The translations under genes and the position numbers were made by a program. The notes under the pieces were generated by a model. The model worked only from the letters and a program-made list of their open reading frames with translations. It made no database searches and had not been told where the DNA came from. From Ricordea florida (lineage: Eukaryota; Cnidaria; Anthozoa; Corallimorpharia; Ricordeidae), in the NCBI GenBank assembly GCA_949710005.1, contig OX453272.1, forward strand, positions 17,962,262 to 18,026,261: a DNA stretch of 64,000 bases, read 5' to 3'. This document shows, in pieces, positions 51,748 to 62,400 of this stretch (position 1 is its first letter; every line of letters starts with the position of its first letter).

Positions 51748-54722
51748 TCACGAATCACAATCAATCTAATTTTATTCTTAAGTATTGCCTTTTGCGGTAT
51801 GGCATAAGTCGGAAAAGTGTCAGAATTGCAAAGATTCTGCAAAATAGGATAAAATGACCTTTATTCCAAGGGGGTAGGTTCGTGTCTTAAACGCGCATGC
51901 GTAGTGGCAAAAGGTCTAAGCCTTAAGAATTACATTGAAATTAAATCGTTCTAATCAAAATTTTATTCGAAACTTTAAACGTATGGTAAAATGTGCTATT
52001 ACAACTAAAGAGAACATTAAAAATGCTTACATAACTTACTTACCTAGAAGACGGTCGTCCTGCCCATACAATCTCTTATAATGCATTTTGACCAAAATCT
52101 GTGAGGCTGAGTTTCTTGACAGCCAGCTGCATGTATCGTATCTCAGCGTCTAGAATGAGTATAAACACGAGATAAAGTGCGTTACAAAGTAAATATTAAA
52201 TGCTACAACACGGTGAAGGCGGCATATTGATCGGCCTTTTGTTTAATAAGCACTCGTTTGATAAAGTTTAGTACTGTGTGAGCAGTCTTCTTTACAATTA
52301 GCTGACTTAAGTAAATATATCCACAGCTAAACTACAATATAATCACGAATCACAATCAATCTAATTTTATTCTTAAATATTGCCTTTTGCGGTATAGCAT
52401 AAATCGGCAAAGTGTCAGAATTGCAAAGATTCTGCAAAATAGGATAAAATGACCTTTATTTCAAGGGGGTAGGTTCGTGTCTTAAACGCGCATGCGTAGT
52501 AGCAAAAAGTCTAAGCCTTAAGAATTACATTGAAATTAAATCGTTCTAATCAAAATTTTATTCGAAACTTAAAACTTATGGTAAAATGTGCTATTACAAC
52601 TAAAGAGAACATTAAAAATGCTTACATAACTTACTTACCTAGAAGACGGTCGTCCTGCCCATACAATCTCTTATAATGCATTTAGACCAAAATCTGTGAG
52701 GCTGAGTTTCTTGACAGCCAGCTGCATGTATCGTATCTCAGCGTCTAGAATGAGTATAAACACGAGATAAAGTGCGTTACAAAGTAAATATTAAATGCCA
52801 CAACACGGTGAAAGCGGCATATTGATCGGCCTTTTGTTTAATAAGCACTCGTTTGATAAAGTTTAGTACTGTGTGAGCAGTCTTCTTTACAATTAGCTGA
52901 CTTAAGTAAATATATCCACAGCTAAACTACAATATAATCACGAATCACAATCAATCTAATTTTATTCTTAAATATTGCCTTTTGCGGTATAGCAAAAATC
53001 GGCAAAGTGTCAGAATTGCAAAGATTCTGGAAAATAGGATAAAATGACCTTTATTTCAAGGGGGTAGGTTCGTGTCTTAAACGCGCATGCGTAGTGGCAA
53101 AAAGTCTAAGCCTTAAAAATCACATATAAATTAAATCGTTCTAATCAAAATTTTATTCGAAACTTAAAACTTATGGTAAAATGTGCTATTACAACTAAAG
53201 AGAACATTAAAAATGCTTAGATAACTTACTTACCTAGAAGACGGTCGTCCTGCCCATGCAATCTCTTATAATGCATTTTGACCAAAATCTGTGAGGCTGA
53301 GTTTCTTGACAGCCAGCTGCATGTATCGTATCTCAGCGTCTAGAATGAGTATAAACACGAGATAAAGTGCGTTACAAAGTACATATTAAATGCTACAACA
53401 CGGTGAAAGCGGCATATTGATCGGCCTTTTGTGTAATAAGCACTCGTTTGATAAAGTTTAGTACTGTGTGAGCAGTCTTCTTTACAATTAGCTGACTTAA
53501 GTAAATATATCCACAGCTAAACTACAATATAATCACGAATCACAATCAATCTAATTTTATTCTTAAGTATTGCCTTTTGCGGTATGGCATAAGTCGGAAA
53601 AGTGTCAGAATTGCAAAGATTCTGCAAAATAGGATAAAATGACCTTTATTGCAAGGGGGTAGGTTCGTGTCTTAAACGCGCATGCGTAGTGGCAAAAGGT
53701 CTAAGCCTTAAGAATTACATTGAAATTAAATCGTTCTAATCAAAATTTTATTCGAAACTTTAAACGTATGGTAAAATGTGCTATTACAACTAAAGAGAAC
53801 ATTAAAAATGCTTACATAACTTACTTACCTAGAAGACGGTCGTCCTGCCCATACAATCTCTTATAATGGATTTTGACCAAAATCTGTGAGGCTGAGTTTC
53901 TTGACAGCCAGCTGCATGTATCGTATCTCAGCGTCTAGAATGAGTATAAACACGAGATAAAGTGCGTTACAAAGTAAATATTAAATGCTACAACACGGTG
54001 AAGGCGGCATATTGATCGGCCTTTTGTTTAATAAGCACTCGTTTGATAAAGTTTAGTACTGTGTGAGCAGTCTTCTTTACAATTAGCTGACTTAAGTAAA
54101 TATATCCACAGCTAAACTACAATATAATCACGAATCACAATCAATCTAATTTTATTCTTAAATATTGCCTTTTGCGGTATAGCATAAATCGGCAAAGTGT
54201 CAGAATTGCAAAGATTCTGCAAAATAGGATAAAATGACCTTTATTTCAAGGGGGTAGGTTCGTGTCTTAAACGCGCATGCGTAGTAGCAAAAAGTCTAAG
54301 CCTTAAGAATTACATTGAAATTAAATCGTTCTAATCAAAATTTTATTCGAAACTTAAAACTTATGGTAAAATGTGCTATTACAACTAAAGAGAACATTAA
54401 AAATGCTTACATAACTTACTTACCTAGAAGACGGTCGTCCTGCCCATACAATCTCTTATAATGCATTTTGACCAAAATCTGTGAGGCTGAGTTTCTTGAC
54501 AGCCAGCTGCATGTATCGTATCTCAGCGTCTAGAATGAGTATAAACACGAGATAAAGTGCGTTACAAAGTAAATATTAAATGCCACAACACGGTGAAAGC
54601 GGCATATTGATCGGCCTTTTGTTTAATAAGCACTCGTTTGATAAAGTTTAGTACTGTGTGAGCAGTCTTCTTTACAATTAGCTGACTTAAGTAAATATAT
54701 CCACAGCTAAACTACAATATAA
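51748..54722 (+). repeat. H and D-like zone with 1785-bp repeat
   Basis: Monomer starts are 51748 (H with GTGAAGGCGG), 52343 (D-like with AGCATAAATCGGC), 52938 (D/G chimera), 53533 (H with GTGAAGGCGG) and 54128 (D-like). The rare GTGAAGGCGG in both H monomers shows that the H plus D-like pair was duplicated with a 1785-bp offset, leaving the chimera between the copies. The zone links the E-F-G-H region on the left with the A-B-C-D region on the right. Most of its private base changes are C to G. Confidence 0.85.
52938..53532 (+). repeat. Chimeric monomer: D 5' part, G 3' part
   Basis: It has D markers (AGCAAAAATCGGC, TTTCAAG) up to 53056 and G markers from GTAGTGG at 53096, so the switch lies in 53057-53095. 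The G part has AAAATCACATATAAATT with the C at 53121 shared only with the G at 51154, which identifies the donor lineage. However, the copy is 595 bp with GCTTAGATAAC instead of the G-type GCTTCATAAC. It also carries private C to G at 53030, and C to G at 53220 if compared with GCTTACATAAC. Confidence 0.8.
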
Positions 54723-57700
54723 TCACGAATCACAATCAATCTAATTTTATTCTTAAATATTGCCTTTTGCGGTATAGCAAAAATCGGCAAAGTGTCAGAA
54801 TTGCAAAGATTCTGCAAAATAGGATAAAATGACCTTTATTTCAAGGGGGTAGGTTCGTGTCTTAAACGCGCATGCGTAGTAGCAAAAAGTCTAAGCCTTA
54901 AGAATTACATTGAAATTAAATCGTTCTAATCAAAATTTTATTCGAAACTTAAAACTTATGGTAAAATGTGCTATTACAACTAAAGAGAACATTAAAAATG
55001 CTTACATAACTTACTTACCTAGAAGACGGTCGTCCTGCCCATACAATCTATTATAATGCACTTTGACCAAAATCTGTGAGGCTGAGTTTCTTGACAGCCA
55101 GCTGCATGTATCGTATCTCAGCGTCTAGAATGAGTATAAACACGAGATAAAGTACGTTACAAAGTACATATTAAATGCTACAACACGGTGAAAGCGGCAT
55201 ATTAATCGGCAATCTGTGTAATAAGCACTCGTTTGATAAAGTTTAGTACTGTGTGAGCAGTCTTCTTTACAATTAGCTGACTTAAGTAAATATATGCACA
55301 GCTAAACTACAATATAATCACGAATCACAATCAATCTAATTTTATTCTTAAGTATTGCCTTTTGCGGTATAGCATAAGTCGGCAAAGTGTCAGAATTGCA
55401 AAGATTCTGCAAAATAGGATAAAATGACCTTTATTCCAAGGGGGTAGGTTCGTGTCTTAAACGCGCATGCGTAGTGGCAAAAAGTCTAAGCCTTAAGAAT
55501 TACATTGAAATTAAATCGTTCTAATCAAAATTTAATTCGAAACTTAAAACGTATGGTAAAATGTGCTATTACAACTAAAGAGAACATTAAAAATGCTTCA
55601 TAACTTACTTACCTAGAAGACGGTCGTCCTGCCCATACAATCTCTTATAATGCATTTTGACCAAAATCTGTGAGGCTGAGTTTCTTGACAGCCAGCTGCA
55701 TGTATCGTATCTCAGCGTCTAGAATGAGTATAAACACGAGATAAAGTGCGTTACAAAGTACATATTAAATGCTACAACACGGTGAAAGCGGCATATTGAT
55801 CGGCCTTTTGTGTAATAAGCACTCGTTTGATAAAGTTTAGTACTGTGTGAGCAGTCTTCTTTACAATTAGCTGACTTAAGTAAATATATCCACAGCTAAA
55901 CTACAATATAATCACGAATCACAATCAATCTAATTTTATTCTTAAGTATTGCCTTTTGCGGTATGGCATAAGACGGAAAAGTGTCAGAATTGCAAAGATT
56001 CTGCAAAATAGGATAAAATGACCTTTATTCCAAGGGGGTAGGTTCGTGTCTTAAACGCGCATGCGTAGTGGCAAAAGGTCTAAGCCTTAAGAATTACATT
56101 GAAATTAAATCGTTCTAATCAAAATTTTATTCGAAACTTTAAACGTATGGTAAAATGTGCTATTACAACTAAAGAGAACATTAAAAATGCTTACATAACT
56201 TACTTACCTAGAAGACGGTCGTCCTGCCCATACAATCTCTTATAATGCATTTTGACCAAAATCTGTGAGGCTGAGTTTCTTGACAGCCAGCTGCATGTAT
56301 CGTATCTCAGCGTCTAGAATGAGTATAAACACGAGATAAAGTGCGTTACAAAGTAAATATTAAATGCCACAACACGGTGAAAGCGGCATATTGATCGGCC
56401 TTTTGTTTAATAAGCACTCGTTTGATAAAGTTTAGTACTGTGTGAGCAGTCTTCTTTACAATTAGCTGACTTAAGTAAATATATCCACAGCTAAACTACA
56501 ATATAATCACGAATCACAATCAATCTAATTTTATTCTTAAATATTGCCTTTTGCGGTATAGCATAAATCGGCAAAGTGTCAGAATTGCAAAGATTCTGCA
56601 AAATAGGATAAAATGACCTTTATTTCAAGGGGGTAGGTTCGTGTCTTAAACGCGCATGCGTAGTAGCAAAAAGTCTAAGCCTTAAGAATTACATTGAAAT
56701 TAAATCGTTCTAATCAAAATTTTATTCGAAACTTAAAACTTATGGTAAAATGTGCTATTACAACTAAAGAGAACATTAAAAATGCTTACATAACTTACTT
56801 ACCTAGAAGACGGTCGTCCTGCCCATACAATCTCTTATAATGCATTTTGACCAAAATCTGTGAGGCTGAGTTTCTTGACAGCCAGCTGCATGTATCGTAT
56901 CTCAGCGTCTAGAATGAGTATAAACACGAGATAAAGTGCGTTACAAAGTAAATATTAAATGCCACAACACGGTGAAAGCGGCATATTGATCGGCCTTTTG
57001 TTTAATAAGCACTCGTTTGATAAAGTTTAGTACTGTGTGAGCAGTCTTCTTTACAATTAGCTGACTTAAGTAAATATATCCACAGCTAAACTACAATATA
57101 ATCACGAATCACAATCAATCTAATTTTATTCTTAAATATTGCCTTTTGCGGTATAGCAAAAATCGGCAAAGTGTCAGAATTGCAAAGATTCTGCAAAATA
57201 GGATAAAATGACCTTTATTTCAAGGGGGTAGGTTCGTGTCTTAAACGCGCATGCGTAGTAGCAAAAAGTCTAAGCCTTAAGAATTACATTGAAATTAAAT
57301 CGTTCTAATCAAAATTTTATTCGAAACTTAAAACTTATGGTAAAATGTGCTATTACAACTAAAGAGAACATTAAAAATGCTTACATAACTTACTTACCTA
57401 GAAGACGGTCGTCCTGCCCATACAATCTATTATAATGCACTTTGACCAAAATCTGTGAGGCTGAGTTTCTTGACAGCCAGCTGCATGTATCGTATCTCAG
57501 CGTCTAGAATGAGTATAAACACGAGATAAAGTACGTTACAAAGTACATATTAAATGCTACAACACGGTGAAAGCGGCATATTAATCGGCAATCTGTGTAA
57601 TAAGCACTCGTTTGATAAAGTTTAGTACTGTGTGAGCAGTCTTCTTTACAATTAGCTGACTTAAGTAAATATATGCACAGCTAAACTACAATATAATCAC

Positions 57701-59481
57701 GAATCACAATCAATCTAATTTTATTCTTAAGTATTGCCTTTTGCGGTATAGCATAAGTCGGCAAAGTGTCAGAATTGCAAAGATTCTGCAAAATAGGATA
57801 AAATGACCTTTATTCCAAGGGGGTAGGTTCGTGTCTTAAACGCGCATGCGTAGTGGCAAAAAGTCTAAGCCTTAAGAATTACATTGAAATTAAATCGTTC
57901 TAATCAAAATTTAATTCGAAACTTAAAACGTATGGTAAAATGTGCTATTACAACTAAAGAGAACATTAAAAATGCTTCATAACTTACTTACCTAGAAGAC
58001 GGTCGTCCTGCCCATACAAATCTCTTATAATGCATTTTGACCAAAATCTGTGAGGCTGAGTTTCTTGACAGCCAGCTGCATGTATCGTATCTCAGCGTCT
58101 AGAATGAGTATAAACACGAGATAAAGTGCGTTACAAAGTACATATTAAATGCTACAACACGGTGAAAGCGGCATATTGATCGGCCTTTTGTGTAATAAGC
58201 ACTCGTTTGATAAAGTTTAGTACTGTGTGAGCAGTCTTCTTTACAATTAGCTGACTTAAGTAAATATATCCACAGCTAAACTACAATATAATCACGAATC
58301 ACAATCAATCTAATTTTATTCTTAAGTATTGCCTTTTGCGGTATGGCATAAGACGGAAAAGTGTCAGAATTGCAAAGATTCTGCAAAATAGGATAAAATG
58401 ACCTTTATTCCAAGGGGGTAGGTTCGTGTCTTAAACGCGCATGCGTAGTGGCAAAAGGTCTAAGCCTTAAGAATTACATTGAAATTAAATCGTTCTAATC
58501 AAAATTTTATTCGAAACTTTAAACGTATGGTAAAATGTGCTATTACAACTAAAGAGAACATTAAAAATGCTTACATAACTTACTTACCTAGAAGACGGTC
58601 GTCCTGCCCATACAATCTCTTATAATGCATTTTGACCAAAATCTGTGAGGCTGAGTTTCTTGACAGCCAGCTGCATGTATCGTATCTCAGCGTCTAGAAT
58701 GAGTATAAACACGAGATAAAGTGCGTTACAAAGTAAATATTAAATGCCACAACACGGTGAAAGCGGCATATTGATCGGCCTTTTGTTTAATAAGCACTCG
58801 TTTGATAAAGTTTAGTACTGTGTGAGCAGTCTTCTTTACAATTAGCTGACTTAAGTAAATATATCCACAGCTAAACTACAATATAATCACGAATCACAAT
58901 CAATCTAATTTTATTCTTAAATATTGCCTTTTGCGGTATAGCAAAAATCGGCAAAGTGTCAGAATTGCAAAGATTCTGCAAAATAGGATAAAATGACCTT
59001 TATTTCAAGGGGGTAGGTTCGTGTCTTAAACGCGCATGCGTAGTAGCAAAAAGTCTAAGCCTTAAGAATTACATTGAAATTAAATCGTTCTAATCAAAAT
59101 TTTATTCGAAACTTAAAACTTATGGTAAAATGTGCTATTACAACTAAAGAGAACATTAAAAATGCTTACATAACTTACTTACCTAGAAGACGGTCGTCCT
59201 GCCCATACAATCTCTTATAATGCATTTTGACCAAAATCTGTGAGGCTGAGTTTCTTGACAGCCAGCTGCATGTATCGTATCTCAGCGTCTAGAATGAGTA
59301 TAAACACGAGATAAAGTGCGTTACAAAGTAAATATTAAATGCCACAACACGGTGAAAGCGGCATATTGATCGGCCTTTTGTTTAATAAGCACTCGTTTGA
59401 TAAAGTTTAGTACTGTGTGAGCAGTCTTCTTTACAATTAGCTGACTTAAGTAAATATATCCACAGCTAAACTACAATATAA
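54723..59481 (+). repeat. A-B-C-D octamer, copy 1 (4759 bp)
   Basis: This is two tetramers. Starts are 54723 (A), 55318 (B, 594 bp), 55912 (C), 56507 (D-like, AGCATAAATCGGC), 57102 (A), 57697 (B with CATACAAATC), 58292 (C) and 58887 (D). The tetramers differ in the fourth monomer (AGCATAAATCGGC versus AGCAAAAATCGGC) and in the B copies. The second B has an additional A near monomer position 321 that restores its length to 595. Because these differences alternate, the larger period is eight monomers. Confidence 0.9.
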
Positions 59482-62400
59482 TCACGAATCACAATCAATC
59501 TAATTTTATTCTTAAATATTGCCTTTTGCGGTATAGCATAAGTCGGCAAAGTGTCAGAATTGCAAAGATTCTGCAAAATAGGATAAAATGACCTTTATTT
59601 CAAGGGCGTAGGTTCGTGTCTTAAACGCGCATGCGTAGTAGCAAAAAGTCTAAGCCTTAAGAATTACATTGAAATTAAATCGTTCTAATCAAAATTTTAT
59701 TCGAAACTTAAAACTTATGGTAAAATGTGCTATTACAACTAAAGAGAACATTAAAAATGCTTACATAACTTACTTACCTAGAAGACGGTCGTCCTGCCCA
59801 TACAATCTATTATAATGCACTTTGACCAAAATCTGTGAGGCTGAGTTTCTTGACAGCCAGCTGCATGTATCGTATCTCAGCGTCTAGAATGAGTATAAAC
59901 ACGAGATAAAGTACGTTACAAAGTACATATTAAATGCTACAACACGGTGAAAGCGGCATATTAATCGGCAATCTGTGTAATAAGCACTCGTTTGATAAAG
60001 TTTAGTACTGTGTGAGCAGTCTTCTTTACAATTAGCTGACTTAAGTAAATATATGCACAGCTAAACTACAATATAATCACGAATCACAATCAATCTAATT
60101 TTATTCTTAAGTATTGCCTTTTGCGGTATAGCATAAGTCGGCAAAGTGTCAGAATTGCAAAGATTCTGCAAAATAGGATAAAATGACCTTTATTCCAAGG
60201 GGGTAGGTTCGTGTCTTAAACGCGCATGCGTAGTGGCAAAAAGTCTAAGCCTTAAGAATTACATTGAAATTAAATCGTTCTAATCAAAATTTAATTCGAA
60301 ACTTAAAACGTATGGTAAAATGTGCTATTACAACTAAAGAGAACATTAAAAATGCTTCATAACTTACTTACCTAGAAGACGGTCGTCCTGCCCATACAAT
60401 CTCTTATAATGCATTTTGACCAAAATCTGTGAGGCTGAGTTTCTTGACAGCCAGCTGCATGTATCGTATCTCAGCGTCTAGAATGAGTATAAACACGAGA
60501 TAAAGTGCGTTACAAAGTACATATTAAATGCTACAACACGGTGAAAGCGGCATATTGATCGGCCTTTTGTGTAATAAGCACTCGTTTGATAAAGTTTAGT
60601 ACTGTGTGAGCAGTCTTCTTTACAATTAGCTGACTTAAGTAAATATATCCACAGCTAAACTACAATATAATCACGAATCACAATCAATCTAATTTTATTC
60701 TTAAGTATTGCCTTTTGCGGTATGGCATAAGACGGAAAAGTGTCAGAATTGCAAAGATTCTGCAAAATAGGATAAAATGACCTTTATTCCAAGGGGGTAG
60801 GTTCGTGTCTTAAACGCGCATGCGTAGTGGCAAAAGGTCTAAGCCTTAAGAATTACATTGAAATTAAATCGTTCTAATCAAAATTTTATTCGAAACTTTA
60901 AACGTATGGTAAAATGTGCTATTACAACTAAAGAGAACATTAAAAATGCTTACATAACTTACTTACCTAGAAGACGGTCGTCCTGCCCATACAATCTCTT
61001 ATAATGCATTTTGACCAAAATCTGTGAGGCTGAGTTTCTTGACAGCCAGCTGCATGTATCGTATCTCAGCGTCTAGAATGAGTATAAACACGAGATAAAG
61101 TGCGTTACAAAGTAAATATTAAATGCCACAACACGGTGAAAGCGGCATATTGATCGGCCTTTTGTTTAATAAGCACTCGTTTGATAAAGTTTAGTACTGT
61201 GTGAGCAGTCTTCTTTACAATTAGCTGACTTAAGTAAATATATCCACAGCTAAACTACAATATAATCACGAATCACAATCAATCTAATTTTATTCTTAAA
61301 TATTGCCTTTTGCGGTATAGCATAAATCGGCAAAGTGTCAGAATTGCAAAGATTCTGCAAAATAGGATAAAATGACCTTTATTTCAAGGGGGTAGGTTCG
61401 TGTCTTAAACGCGCATGCGTAGTAGCAAAAAGTCTAAGCCTTAAGAATTACATTGAAATTAAATCGTTCTAATCAAAATTTTATTCGAAACTTAAAACTT
61501 ATGGTAAAATGTGCTATTACAACTAAAGAGAACATTAAAAATGCTTACATAACTTACTTACCTAGAAGACGGTCGTCCTGCCCATACAATCTCTTATAAT
61601 GCATTTTGACCAAAATCTGTGAGGCTGAGTTTCTTGACAGCCAGCTGCATGTATCGTATCTCAGCGTCTAGAATGAGTATAAACACGAGATAAAGTGCGT
61701 TACAAAGTAAATATTAAATGCCACAACACGGTGAAAGCGGCATATTGATCGGCCTTTTGTTTAATAAGCACTCGTTTGATAAAGTTTAGTACTGTGTGAG
61801 CAGTCTTCTTTACAATTAGCTGACTTAAGTAAATATATCCACAGCTAAACTACAATATAATCACGAATCACAATCAATCTAATTTTATTCTTAAATATTG
61901 CCTTTTGCGGTATAGCAAAAATCGGCAAAGTGTCAGAATTGCAAAGATTCTGCAAAATAGGATAAAATGACCTTTATTTCAAGGGGGTAGGTTCGTGTCT
62001 TAAACGCGCATGCGTAGTAGCAAAAAGTCTAAGCCTTAAGAATTACATTGAAATTAAATCGTTCTAATCAAAATTTTATTCGAAACTTAAAACTTATGGT
62101 AAAATGTGCTATTACAACTAAAGAGAACATTAAAAATGCTTACATAACTTACTTACCTAGAAGACGGTCGTCCTGCCCATACAATCTATTATAATGCACT
62201 TTGACCAAAATCTGTGAGGCTGAGTTTCTTGACAGCCAGCTGCATGTATCGTATCTCAGCGTCTAGAATGAGTATAAACACGAGATAAAGTACGTTACAA
62301 AGTACATATTAAATGCTACAACACGGTGAAAGCGGCATATTAATCGGCAATCTGTGTAATAAGCACTCGTTTGATAAAGTTTAGTACTGTGTGAGCAGTC

